This document shows, one piece after another, positions 9,415 through 17,316 of a stretch of 64,000 nucleotides of DNA (positions are counted from its first letter, which is position 1; each line of letters begins with the position of its first letter). The position numbers and the translations under genes are program-made. The notes beneath the pieces were generated by a model. It ran no database searches. It was given only the letters and a program-made list of their open reading frames with translations, and had not been told where the DNA came from. Origin of the DNA: Alcanivorax sediminis (lineage in GTDB: Bacteria; Pseudomonadota; Gammaproteobacteria; Pseudomonadales; Alcanivoracaceae); the NCBI RefSeq assembly GCF_009601165.1, contig NZ_WIRE01000001.1, positions 496,001 to 560,000 on the forward strand, read 5' to 3'.

Positions 9415-10466
9415 TACTTACCGTAGGGTTGAACCTCGTAGGGGTTGCCACCCAGCGCCGCTGAAATATCAGCAATGGCTTTCTGGGCGCGTACGCTGTT
9501 CCCCGCGGCATCCAGTGGCGGCGAGATAGCCGCAATGCCGAACTTGCCCGGGGAGATGGCAATGATACCACCCCCAACGCCACTCTTGGCGGGCAGGCCG
9601 GTCTTGTACAGCCACTTGCCAGCGTCATCATAGAGGCCTGCGGTGGACATCACCGCCAGAATTTCCGGCACGTCAGCCGCTTTAACCAGAGACTTGCCGG
9701 TTACCGGATTGGTGCCCGCATTGGCAAGAGTGGAAGCCATGACCGCCAGATCCTTCGCATTCACGCCCACGGAGCACTGACGGGTATAAATGTCGGTTGC
9801 CTGCAGCGGATCCCCTTCGATATGACCATAGGCATACATCAGGTGGGCAATGGCCTGGTTGCGCTGGTTGGTGGCTGCTTCCGACTGGTAGATATCTTCC
9901 AGCACCGTCAGCTTGCGGCCGGCAAATTCGCCATAGTAGTCGAGTATCTTGTTCCAGATTTCGTTATAACTTTTTCCTGCCACCATGCTGGTGGTGGTGA
10001 TCGCGCCGGCATTCACCAGCGGATTCATCTCATGGCCCTTGTTTTGCTCAATGGCATAGATCGAATTGAACACCTGGCCGGTGGCATCCACACCCACATT
10101 GTCGGGCAATGCATTAATGCCTTTTTCTTCGGTGACCAGCGCCATGGTGAAGACCTTGGAGATGGACTGGATGGAAACCTCGGAGGTGATGTCACCCACG
10201 CTGTACACCTTGCCATCCACCGTTACCAACACGATGCCAAAAATATTGGAATCCACCTTGTCCAGCGCGGGGATGTAATCCGCGTTGGCGCCTTCCTTGA
10301 GGCCCTTGTACTTGTCATAGGCTTTCTTGAGCGCTTCATTGATGTTCTTTTCGGTCAGCTTGCTGTCCATGGGCGCCGCAGCACCCGGCTCGGCCGAACA
10401 GCTGGCGCTGGCCATGGCCAGCATGCCGGCGAACAGCAGGCTGAAAAACTTACGTGAATATTGCAT
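9414..10466 (-). CDS. glsA: Exported glutaminase A
   Basis: 350 residues: a signal peptide of about 22 residues followed by a complete serine-dependent glutaminase domain, homologous to beta-lactamase folds. The catalytic Ser-X2-Lys is in QSISKVF. NPLVNAGAI and YQSEAATNQRN are conserved in the family. It hydrolyses glutamine to glutamate and ammonia. Most family members are cytoplasmic, so the export signal is notable. A Cys follows SAS near the cleavage site, but the lipobox is poor. It sits between a porin gene 35 bases upstream and a DUF481 gene overlapping downstream, implying a periplasmic nitrogen-scavenging unit. Confidence 0.9.
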   Translation of the reverse strand: MQYSRKFFSLLFAGMLAMASASCSAEPGAAAPMDSKLTEKNINEALKKAYDKYKGLKEGANADYIPALDKVDSNIFGIVLVTVDGKVYSVGDITSEVSIQSISKVFTMALVTEEKGINALPDNVGVDATGQVFNSIYAIEQNKGHEMNPLVNAGAITTTSMVAGKSYNEIWNKILDYYGEFAGRKLTVLEDIYQSEAATNQRNQAIAHLMYAYGHIEGDPLQATDIYTRQCSVGVNAKDLAVMASTLANAGTNPVTGKSLVKAADVPEILAVMSTAGLYDDAGKWLYKTGLPAKSGVGGGIIAISPGKFGIAAISPPLDAAGNSVRAQKAIADISAALGGNPYEVQPYGK

Positions 10467-10501
10467 TGCTCGTGCTCCCTCTGAATGAGATGCCCTGCTT
10501 T

Positions 10502-11680
10502 CTAGAGCAGGTTTCCACTGGAAAAGCTGTACTTCACGCTGAACTGAACACGGCGGTCAAAACCGGTAGTGCCATCGTTGGAGGTACGCTTGCCAAACAG
10601 GTATTCCACACCCATCAACACCTTGTCGTTGGGGGTATGGAGCAGGTTGACGGAGGCATACTCTCCTTTCTCAAAGGCCTCGGCGGTCTGGAAATCCATG
10701 TTGTCGATTTCCGTTGAGCTATAGCCGATGGAAGAGCTGTACTGGTCATTCCAGTAGTGGTCGTAGTAGGCCACCAGCCCGGTGAGTGGAACCACCTGGT
10801 AGTCCGGGTCCGCGGCATCACCGTCCGGTGCCATATCCACACCGCCGTCATTGAGATAGTTGGAAATGCCTTCACCGTGCACTACGCCCAATACAATGCG
10901 GTCTTTCTCGAACATGTTGATGGTGCCGGTCAGGTTTACCCCCCAGCCCAGTTCGCTGTCATCGGGCTCCGCATCCAGGTTTCCAGGGGAGTCATAGCCC
11001 ACCTGACGCAGGATACCGGCTACCTGGAAATGCCCCCAGTCACCAACCTGGCGGAAATGCGCGGTGAGATCCGGGTATTCGTCATCACCGGAAACGGTAT
11101 TGGGATCATTGCCGGCATCCACACCGCTGCCCGGGTTTTCGATGGCCACCGCAAAGGTGGAATCACCTTTCACCGGCGTCCAGCGAATTTGCGGATTGCG
11201 CAGGAACACCATGCCCGACGGGCCCCAATAATCGATGGTATTGGGGAACACATCGCCATCCATGAAGACACTGTTGGTCTGGCCGGCAAGAATGGATTTC
11301 CACTCACCGTAGGCATGGCGCAAGCGGATGGTGGTCTGACCCTCATCAGGGCCAACACCGAACATGTCGAATTCGAATTTGGTGGTCAGCGGCGCATCGC
11401 CGGCCATGGTACTGGCGTTCACGCCCAGGCGACTCTGACGAACGCTGAGCACTGCCTGGCCATCACTGCCAACTGTATCCTGATCGTAGGGGATACGACC
11501 GGGTCTGAGCGTGTCTTCCCATTCTGGAGTCACACGATCGAAGCCCTGAACATAATCCACCATGCCAAAGCCGTACACTTCAAAGGAGGAGTCGGAATCC
11601 GCAGCTACACAAGCGACAGGCGCCATCAGTACAGCAGCACTGAGCGCCTTGAGAGGAAAGGTTTTACCCATGATGTTCAT
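10502..11680 (-). CDS. DcaP-like trimeric porin
   Basis: 392 residues. A signal peptide ending CVAAD is followed by a beta-barrel with motifs typical of DcaP-family porins from hydrocarbon-degrading gammaproteobacteria (VYGFGMVDYVQGF, SVRQSRLGVNAS, KFEFDMFG, LRHAYGEWKSILAGQT, WTPVKGDSTFAVAIENPG). The C-terminus is QFSVKYSFSSGNLL. The start at 11680 has AAGGA about 9 bases upstream; an alternative ATG is 9 bases inside. It is the first gene of a probable porin-glsA-DUF481 operon. The transported solute is unknown; dicarboxylates and small anionic compounds are typical for the family. Confidence 0.85.
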   Translation of the reverse strand: MNIMGKTFPLKALSAAVLMAPVACVAADSDSSFEVYGFGMVDYVQGFDRVTPEWEDTLRPGRIPYDQDTVGSDGQAVLSVRQSRLGVNASTMAGDAPLTTKFEFDMFGVGPDEGQTTIRLRHAYGEWKSILAGQTNSVFMDGDVFPNTIDYWGPSGMVFLRNPQIRWTPVKGDSTFAVAIENPGSGVDAGNDPNTVSGDDEYPDLTAHFRQVGDWGHFQVAGILRQVGYDSPGNLDAEPDDSELGWGVNLTGTINMFEKDRIVLGVVHGEGISNYLNDGGVDMAPDGDAADPDYQVVPLTGLVAYYDHYWNDQYSSSIGYSSTEIDNMDFQTAEAFEKGEYASVNLLHTPNDKVLMGVEYLFGKRTSNDGTTGFDRRVQFSVKYSFSSGNLL

Positions 11681-11911
11681 CCCTGGTTGTCCTTATTACC
11701 GCTGCCGCTCCCTGGCACGGAATCAGCAGCAATGACACTACCGTGTTGCATCTTTTCCTGCACTGATATGAACATAGATCTGAACCGTAGTCACGATCCT
11801 GCCATCAAATTCCTGGCAGATAATGACAACAGCGTCACAACAGACTTTGACGGCACCTTGATCGCCGGTATTCACTATAGAAAAGCATTCTTTGAGAGTG
11901 GGGATTAGTCC

Positions 11912-12742
11912 ATGAGCATCCTGCAGCTACCCGACGCCCATCCGGAGGTTATTCTTCTGGATTGGCACGCCACCCTGGTAGATACCCACGACGCCATGTA
12001 TCACGCCGTGGACGATGTGCTCCCGCACCTCAAGGAACTGAACCTGTGGGACCGGCTGCTCGATCCGGAAGATTCCAAAACCATTGAAGACGCCAAGCTG
12101 CTGATCTATGTGAAGGACAACCAGCGTCTGCACCCCAAAATCGTCGCCCAGCGCAAGATTTCCCGCACCGATATTTTTGAAGTGCTGTTCGGTAGTGATC
12201 AGGATGCCAAGGGCCGTGCCCATCAGGCCTTCGATAACGCCTATAAAAAGTACGTGGAAGATGTGTTCCCTCTGGAAAGCGACATTCGTGAACAGCTGGA
12301 GCACCTTCGCGCTATCGGCATCAAAACCGGTCTGATTTCCAATCGTAAACGGGATTTCCTGGAGCACGAATTGGCTCTGGTGGATGGCACTGGTTGGGAA
12401 GACCTGTTTGATGTGGTGGTGTGCGGCAGCGATGTGGCAGAACGCAAGCCGGCCCCGGACATGCTACTCAAAGCCCTGGCCGACCTGGACCTGAAACCTG
12501 CCCGTGATTGCTGGTATATCGGCGACAGCACCACCGATGTGATCGCTGCCAAGGAAGCCGGCATCACCTCGATCTTCTACAATGGTGCCGGATGGGGCCA
12601 GGCCTGGCTGGACAAGATTTTCCCGGACACCATCAAGCACCCCCATCGCCCGGATGCCGTGGTCGGCAGCATCGCCGAACTCACCGATCTTGCCCGCCAC
12701 CTGCTCGCCCAACATAAACGGGTAGAACGCGCCCGAACCTGA
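11912..12742 (+). CDS. HAD-superfamily hydrolase with altered motif I
   Basis: 276 residues. HAD motifs II (LISN), III (ERKPAPD lysine) and IV (GDSTTD) are present, together with a helical cap domain. Motif I reads DWHATL instead of the usual DxDGT: the nucleophile Asp is kept but the second, acid/base Asp is replaced by His. Most phosphatases need that residue, so the activity may be altered, as in phosphonatase-like HADs where it also differs. It is a single gene divergent from the porin operon. The substrate is unknown. Confidence 0.82.
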   Translation: MSILQLPDAHPEVILLDWHATLVDTHDAMYHAVDDVLPHLKELNLWDRLLDPEDSKTIEDAKLLIYVKDNQRLHPKIVAQRKISRTDIFEVLFGSDQDAKGRAHQAFDNAYKKYVEDVFPLESDIREQLEHLRAIGIKTGLISNRKRDFLEHELALVDGTGWEDLFDVVVCGSDVAERKPAPDMLLKALADLDLKPARDCWYIGDSTTDVIAAKEAGITSIFYNGAGWGQAWLDKIFPDTIKHPHRPDAVVGSIAELTDLARHLLAQHKRVERART

Positions 12743-12781
12743 AAGTTTATTCAGGAGCTCAGCTTGCCTGGGCGAATAGGT

Positions 12782-12890
12782 GAGTGTTGAGTTGCGAGTT
12801 GCGAGTTGCGAGTTGCGAGTTGCGAAAAGCCAAACAGTCCGGCTTTGTGAACGGGGTGTTTTTCGTAACTCATAACTCGCTACTCACACC
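12782..12890. repeat. Heptad inverted-repeat element A1
   Basis: Five tandem GAGTTGC units (12789-12823) are followed by an inner AAGCCAAA segment. After a loop come TTTTCGTAACTC and two inverted units (TAACTCG, CTACTC). REP-like fragments containing GGAGCTCAGCTTGCCTG (about 12753) and GAGCCTCCTACAGG (about 12921) lie on both sides, so no gene is needed to fill 12743-13024. Confidence 0.85.
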
Positions 12891-13024
12891 CGATTCCACG
12901 GCCCATTCGCTCAACAAGTTGAGCCTCCTACAGGAAACCCATCCTGTTTAGCTCCGAGGCTGTGATTCTGTGGGAGATTCAGCTTGCTGAACGAACAAGG
13001 CACCTCAAACTGCACATCGCCCGG

Positions 13025-14017
13025 CTACTTGAACTGGCTCGGCGATACTCCGTACCACTTCTTGAACGCCCGCGAGAACGCACTCACCTCTGAAAAACCC
13101 AACAAAAACGCCATCTGCGTGACGGTCATGCCCGGAGTGCGCAGGTGGCGCTCCACCAGTGTCTTGCGGGTATCTTCCAGCAGCTGTTTCCAGCTCAGAC
13201 CTTCATCACTCAGCCGGCGCTGCAGGCTGCGGGTGCTCATGCAGCACTCCTCTGCCGCATCCGCCTGGGCAGGCTCACCATCCGGCAACCGTTGCTCGAT
13301 CCACAGGGTCAGCCTGCTGGCCAGGGAAGACTGCTCTGCCTCGGCCAGACGCTGCGCCAGGGTGGCATCCAGCATGGCGGCCAGCTGGGTATCACTGGCG
13401 GCCAGCATTTGCTGGGCATTGGCCTTGTCGAACGCCAGGGTGTAATGGTCCGCCACGGTCACTTCACAGCGCAAATACCTTGCCATGGCCTGTCGCAGCC
13501 CCTCTTCCACCCATTCCGGCACGGATACGGCCACCGGGTTATGCTCCCGATGAATACGAATACGCAGCAGCCGGACAATGGTGGCCATCACAAAGGCAAT
13601 CGCCTGGGGGTGAGGTTGATGGTCCGTATTGGAGCGGAAACACAACGCCACACTGTCATCGTCGGCAACCAGGTCCGTTACCACCAGATCACTGATCAGC
13701 CGGTGAAAACGGGTGATACGGTTGAGCACGCTGTACAGATCGCCCCCCGCTGCCACCGCCAGGCCCAGCGCCCCGAAAGTGCTGTACTCCGCATGGCGCG
13801 CCACCTCGATGGCCATTCCGGGGTCGCCCAGCTCCTGCAGACAGTCATCCAGCAAGGCCGTGGTAATGGCCGCATCCAGCTTGGCTTCCGGATCACGAAT
13901 AACAGCAGGATCCAGGCCATTGCGACGCAGAATCGCCTCCCCATCCAGGCCACGTTCATGCAACAAATGGAGCAATGGCCCCATGAGTAGCGCTGTCGCC
14001 TGTTTTTTTTCTGACAT
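13025..14017 (-). CDS. AraC-family transcriptional regulator
   Basis: 330 residues. The N-terminal two thirds match the arabinose-binding-like domain of OruR/ArgR-type AraC regulators (FGALGLAVAAGGDLYSVLNRITRF). The C-terminal 100 residues contain two helix-turn-helix motifs (MSTRSLQRRLSDEGLSW; TVTQMAFLLGFSEVSAFSRA) and end in FKKWYGVSPSQF. It is divergently transcribed from the fatty acid desaturase gene with about 90 bases between starts, so it may regulate that gene, for example in response to fatty acids or alkanols. That link is inferred from position only. Confidence 0.9.
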   Translation of the reverse strand: MSEKKQATALLMGPLLHLLHERGLDGEAILRRNGLDPAVIRDPEAKLDAAITTALLDDCLQELGDPGMAIEVARHAEYSTFGALGLAVAAGGDLYSVLNRITRFHRLISDLVVTDLVADDDSVALCFRSNTDHQPHPQAIAFVMATIVRLLRIRIHREHNPVAVSVPEWVEEGLRQAMARYLRCEVTVADHYTLAFDKANAQQMLAASDTQLAAMLDATLAQRLAEAEQSSLASRLTLWIEQRLPDGEPAQADAAEECCMSTRSLQRRLSDEGLSWKQLLEDTRKTLVERHLRTPGMTVTQMAFLLGFSEVSAFSRAFKKWYGVSPSQFK

Positions 14018-14109
14018 TGGCGTCCCCGGTCAAACGGTTGGCGGGCAAAGCCGAGTTTTTCTTCCCGGCCCCACCTAAAGTGGTCTCCATCGAGAAATGG
14101 AGATTTCCC

Positions 14110-15180
14110 ATGGCTACAGCACCTGCTCGCGGCAAGTCCGCAACAGATAAAACAATACAGCGTGAAATCATCGCCATCAGTGATGATATACGGCAACGCC
14201 ACGGCTGGCTCAAGCACCAGAACGCCATCGGCTTCGGCATTTTCAGCCTTGCAGTCATCGGCACCGTGGTCAACGCCGTGCTCTACCTGCAAGGTATCAT
14301 GCCAGCCTGGGCCGTGATTGTGCTCACCGCCTTCTGGACCTCATTGTTGCATGAACTGGAACATGACCTGATTCACTTGATGTATTTCAAGAAGAACAAG
14401 TTCATGCATAACCTGATGATGACCGGCATCTACCTGTTGCGCCCCAACGTCATCAATCCGTGGATTCGCCGTCACCTGCATTTCCATCATCACAAGCATT
14501 CCGGCATGGAAACCGATCTGGAAGAGCGCGGCATCACCAACGGTGAAAAGTGGGGTCTCAAGCGTCTGCTGATGGTGGGTGATGGCATGCTGTCCGTGTA
14601 CCTGCGTGTGGGCAAATACCTCACCGAACCCACGCGTCTTTACCGTCGCGGCCTGATCACCAAACAGGACCTGAAGAACTTCCGCCTGATCAGCCTGGTC
14701 AGCTACAGCCCGCTGGGCATCGCGACCCACGCGATCTGGCACTTCTTTGTGCTCTACCACCTGATCAATGGCGTTGCCTGGATGGCAGGCACCAGTGTGG
14801 CCTGGCCGGAAGTGGTCACCGCACAGCTGAGCTGGATCACCCCGCTGATCGTGGTGCTGATCGCCCCGAACATGCTGCGCACCTTCTGCCTGCACTTCAT
14901 CTCGTCCAACATGCACTACTATGGCGACAATGAGCCGGGCAAGATCACTGAACAGTGTCAGGTCCTGAATGTGTGGTGGCTGTGGCCCATGCAGGCGTTC
15001 TGCTTCAACTTCGGCAGCACCCACGCCATCCACCATTTTGTGGTCCGCGACCCCTTCTATATCCGCCAGATGACCGCCAAGCGCGCCCATGTGGTGTTGA
15101 AGGAAAACGGCGTACGCTTCAACGATCTCGGCACCTTCCGCCGCGCCAACCGCATGCACGAAAAACCGCAAGCGGCCTGA
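14110..15180 (+). CDS. Membrane fatty acid desaturase family protein
   Basis: 356 residues from the ATG at 14110, preceded by GGAGA. The three histidine clusters of membrane di-iron desaturases are present: HELEHD, HLHFHHHKH and HAIHHF. At least four hydrophobic segments anchor it in the inner membrane. It would insert a double bond or hydroxyl into fatty acyl chains. The histidine boxes differ from AlkB alkane hydroxylases (no NYxEHYG or LQRHSDHH), so it is not called AlkB. A divergent AraC gene lies upstream and a terminator follows. Confidence 0.85.
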   Translation: MATAPARGKSATDKTIQREIIAISDDIRQRHGWLKHQNAIGFGIFSLAVIGTVVNAVLYLQGIMPAWAVIVLTAFWTSLLHELEHDLIHLMYFKKNKFMHNLMMTGIYLLRPNVINPWIRRHLHFHHHKHSGMETDLEERGITNGEKWGLKRLLMVGDGMLSVYLRVGKYLTEPTRLYRRGLITKQDLKNFRLISLVSYSPLGIATHAIWHFFVLYHLINGVAWMAGTSVAWPEVVTAQLSWITPLIVVLIAPNMLRTFCLHFISSNMHYYGDNEPGKITEQCQVLNVWWLWPMQAFCFNFGSTHAIHHFVVRDPFYIRQMTAKRAHVVLKENGVRFNDLGTFRRANRMHEKPQAA

Positions 15181-15200
15181 TCAAAAGCGCTCACCACCCG

Positions 15201-15223
15201 AAGCCCGCCTTGTGCGGGCTTTT
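15201..15223 (+). terminator. Rho-independent terminator after the desaturase gene
   Basis: The stem AAGCCCGC/GCGGGCTT with a 5-base loop is followed by T-rich sequence. It marks the end of ordinary chromosome before the cassette island. Confidence 0.88.
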
Positions 15224-15323
15224 CTGTTTTCAACGGAAAGCCCTCCTCCAGACTCCGCCTGCCTTTGCAATTCTCTTTATAATCAAACACTTTGCTGTGA
15301 CCGTATCCAGAATTATCCGCCCG

Positions 15324-15482
15324 GAGTTATAAGGAAGGTTCCTTATAACTCTGTGTAGGAGATTGGCTATAGCATCTCAAGCCTTTGTTATGGCAGGATT
15401 TTTATCGGGGAGTGTGTACGAGGGTTCCAGAGTTATATAGAACCGAGTTATACGGAACGTTCTAATTAATACGCTGTTATAC
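15324..15482. repeat. Palindromic GAGTTATA region at the left edge of the cassette array
   Basis: There is a perfect 13-bp inverted repeat (GAGTTATAAGGAA, 2-base centre, complement) at 15324-15351. TATAACTCTG at 15344-15353 is again inverted as CAGAGTTATA at 15428-15437. Another GAGTTATAC follows near 15446, and GTTATAC at 15476-15482 lies just before the first cassette gene. This could be a degenerate attC or a remnant of the array's attachment end. Nothing coding was seen in 15224-15491. Confidence 0.5.
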
Positions 15483-15491
15483 GGGATACGC

Positions 15492-15887
15492 ATGAGCAAG
15501 ATAGAAGCTCTCAAAGCAGCACTAGATGAGGCGGCTGACGCTGTCAGTAGAGCGCAAAAACTAATAGCCGATTCAGGGCTTAGTAATCCATCAGCACATA
15601 CGCTTCGTATAGGTGCAGCCCTAGCAAACATATTTGAGATTAACGCTGCGATAGATCATGAGAATCCCGATCTTTCCGAGAATCAGGTTGGCGCAGATTT
15701 AAACGAAGGCGGCTTCAACCGCGAGTTGGGAGATCTACTCATTCAAAATCAGCACCTTCTCGCAAATAACAACCCTCGTGGGGCGATAGAGAATGCGCAG
15801 CGCTTCATCGCAGCAAGTCCTCCTGAGCACCTTCGCAGTATAGCTGAGTGTGAAATATCCAGGATTAGGGGTTTGTTCAATGTATAA
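15492..15887 (+). CDS. Cassette gene 1, hypothetical protein
   Basis: 131 residues, not recognised. The N-terminal 35 residues are Ala-rich and probably helical (KIEALKAALDEAADAVSRAQKL). The middle is acidic, and the C-terminal part is helical (GAIENAQRFIAASPPEHLRSIAE). No signal peptide or membrane segment. Its TAA overlaps the first bases of attC1, the compact arrangement normal for integron gene cassettes. Only a weak ribosome site (GGGATACGC) precedes the ATG. Confidence 0.7.
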   Translation: MSKIEALKAALDEAADAVSRAQKLIADSGLSNPSAHTLRIGAALANIFEINAAIDHENPDLSENQVGADLNEGGFNRELGDLLIQNQHLLANNNPRGAIENAQRFIAASPPEHLRSIAECEISRIRGLFNV

Positions 15888-15929
15888 CAAGACCAAGCAC
15901 GCGACATGCGCGTGTTGGCAGCGTTAGGC
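15882..15929 (+). repeat. attC1, integron-type recombination site
   Basis: About 48 bp. It begins GTATAAC (R'') and ends GTTAGGC (R'). Between them CCAA-G-CACGCG faces CGCGTG-TTGG, giving a short stem with an unpaired G, the hallmark of attC hairpins. It resembles attC5. Confidence 0.8.
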
Positions 15930-15939
15930 GATTCAAAGC

Positions 15940-16305
15940 ATGAGTTTGATCCCTCAAGAATTGATAGAAGAAATTGATGCCACATTCACTTATTGGTATG
16001 AGGACGGCCAAGAGATTGGCATGGAGCAGTACTCAAAAGAGAATTGTGACAAAGCCAGGAGTATCGTCCTAAATTTGGTCAGGGTTCTGGAGGAAGACTC
16101 TTTAACCCACAAGGAAATCATCCAGGCTTTTGAAAGTTCTGTTGTTTCTATGAACTCGCTCAGCGACCAAGTTCCTTCACTAATTGAAACTGGTGAGCGT
16201 GAGACCTTGTGTGAGCTATATGATGAAATAGCAAAAGCCGTGGGTCTGGATCCATTAAAGTACGGTGGTGGGGATGGGGTCGCATCGGAATGGCGAACTT
16301 GGTAG
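15940..16305 (+). CDS. Cassette gene 2, hypothetical protein
   Basis: 121 residues, acidic, no signal peptide. The sequence appears mostly helical, with YSKENCDKARSIVLNLVRVL, a LTHKEIIQAFE helix and a C-terminal glycine-rich segment ending YGGGDGVASEWRTW. Such short single-domain proteins of unknown function are typical integron cassette cargo. The start ATG lies 11 bases after attC1 and the stop is 4 bases before attC2. Confidence 0.7.
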   Translation: MSLIPQELIEEIDATFTYWYEDGQEIGMEQYSKENCDKARSIVLNLVRVLEEDSLTHKEIIQAFESSVVSMNSLSDQVPSLIETGERETLCELYDEIAKAVGLDPLKYGGGDGVASEWRTW

Positions 16306-16308
16306 TCC

Positions 16309-16381
16309 GCCTAACAAGTGAATCAAGCCGACCGATTTTCCGCTGTCGCTCCAAATCGGCGGCTTATTCAAGGCGTTATGC
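16309..16381 (+). repeat. attC2, integron-type recombination site
   Basis: 73 bp from GCCTAAC (R'') to GTTATGC (R'). Inner arms AAGCCGACCGATTT and AAATCGGCGGCTT are complementary with extrahelical bases. This is the clearest attC of the array. Confidence 0.92.
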
Positions 16382-16398
16382 CGTGAGTGAGGTGTTGC

Positions 16399-16593
16399 AT
16401 GCCAGAACTAGCTGTTGATCTTGATGAAGACGGAGGTTGTCTTCAGGCCATAATCGACAAGGCGGCTGCCTCAGGAGTGGTGAGCTTTGAAGAGCTGGTT
16501 AAATGCCTTGCATCTAGAGGGGTCACTGATAGTGATCAAGTTGAGGATATAGCAGCTATGTTAAACGATATGGGCTTCGAAATTTCCTGCTGA
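16399..16593 (+). CDS. Cassette gene 3, 64-residue protein resembling sigma-70 region 1.1
   Basis: The ATG at 16399 has a GAGG ribosome site 6 bases upstream; a GTG 12 bases earlier is less likely. The C-terminal half, containing TDSDQVEDIAAMLNDMGFEI, closely matches region 1.1 of the primary sigma factor, where E. coli RpoD as I remember it reads near DSDQIEDIIQMINDMGIQV. The upstream LVKCLASRG also fits the same small helical domain. No DNA-binding sigma regions 2-4 follow. It is a standalone mimic of the autoinhibitory domain, which occupies the RNA polymerase channel in the free holoenzyme. A role in modulating sigma-70 or polymerase is inference. The gene is a complete cassette between attC2 and attC3. 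Confidence 0.72.
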   Translation: MPELAVDLDEDGGCLQAIIDKAAASGVVSFEELVKCLASRGVTDSDQVEDIAAMLNDMGFEISC

Positions 16594-16658
16594 TCTTTCT
16601 GGTTACTTGGAAAGTGTGGGGTTTGAATGGGGCTTTAAGTTAAGTGGATATACGTAAT

Positions 16659-16736
16659 GCATAACAAGCCGCGGCAGGCGGATCAAATTTCCGCTCGTCC
16701 CTCGCTCCAATTTGCCCGCTGCCCGGGGCGTTAGCT
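16659..16736 (+). repeat. attC3, integron-type recombination site
   Basis: 78 bp from GCATAAC to GTTAGCT. Inner arms GCGGCAGGCGGATCAAATT and AATTTGCCCGCTGCC pair imperfectly. About 65 bases of unassigned sequence lie between the preceding stop codon and this site. Confidence 0.88.
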
Positions 16737-16761
16737 GTCAAATCGCATATCGAGCGAAAAA

Positions 16762-17316
16762 ATGGAAATAAGATTTGTAACAAAGAACCCTCATAAGGCG
16801 AGAGAGGTTGAAGCGATTCTAGGTGATATAGGTGTTTCGATCGTAGATGTACCTTTAAAAATCCATGAAATTCAAACCGAAGATATTCAGGATATAGTCA
16901 GAGATAAGGTTCTGAAGGCTTTTAATATGATAGGGCGGCCTGTTTTTATAGAGCACACAGGGCTTTATATTAATAGTTTGCAAGGTTTTCCTGGTGGTTT
17001 GACTCAGGTTTTCTGGGATAAGTTAAAGGCAGATAATTTTTCCAAATTACTTGGGAGTCTTGAGAATACTGAATTAACGGCGAAAACCGTTATCGCCTTC
17101 TGTGATTCTAAAAAAATCCATGTATTTGAAGGCGAAGTAGAGGGAAATATTTCTAAAGAACCGAGAGGTAACCGAGATTTTCAATGGGATTGTGTTTTTA
17201 TACCCAAAGGCTATGACAAGACCTTCGCAGAACTTGGCGAGGAGAAGAATAACATATCCATGAGAAAAATCGCCTTTGATCGGTTTCGAGAATTCTTGCA
17301 GAAGGAGGTCTTGTAA
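16762..17316 (+). CDS. HAM1/RdgB-family nucleotide-binding protein, first gene of a HAM1-SIR2 pair
   Basis: 184 residues spanning a full HAM1 (non-canonical purine NTP pyrophosphatase) fold. Visible motifs are [12 protein letters not shown] (N-terminal phosphate-binding TxNxxK), [36 protein letters not shown] and KNNISMR. Two residues normally important for catalysis and base recognition differ: the Asp of the (D/E)D(S/T)GL motif is His65, and the His of the SHR motif is Met167. This suggests a nucleotide sensor rather than a house-cleaning enzyme. The gene is AT-rich relative to the chromosome. Its TAA overlaps the ATG of the SIR2 gene. The pairing recalls the KomB-KomC part of the Kongming defence system as I remember it. 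Confidence 0.85.
   Translation: MEIRFVTKNPHKAREVEAILGDIGVSIVDVPLKIHEIQTEDIQDIVRDKVLKAFNMIGRPVFIEHTGLYINSLQGFPGGLTQVFWDKLKADNFSKLLGSLENTELTAKTVIAFCDSKKIHVFEGEVEGNISKEPRGNRDFQWDCVFIPKGYDKTFAELGEEKNNISMRKIAFDRFREFLQKEVL

Noticed and set aside
10757..11908. A 383-residue plus-strand open frame over the porin gene
   Set aside because: Antisense to a clear porin with signal peptide; no recognisable domain in the translation.
14110..15180. Alkane 1-monooxygenase AlkB
   Set aside because: The three His boxes fit fatty acid desaturases; the AlkB-specific motifs LQRHSDHH and NYxEHYG are absent.
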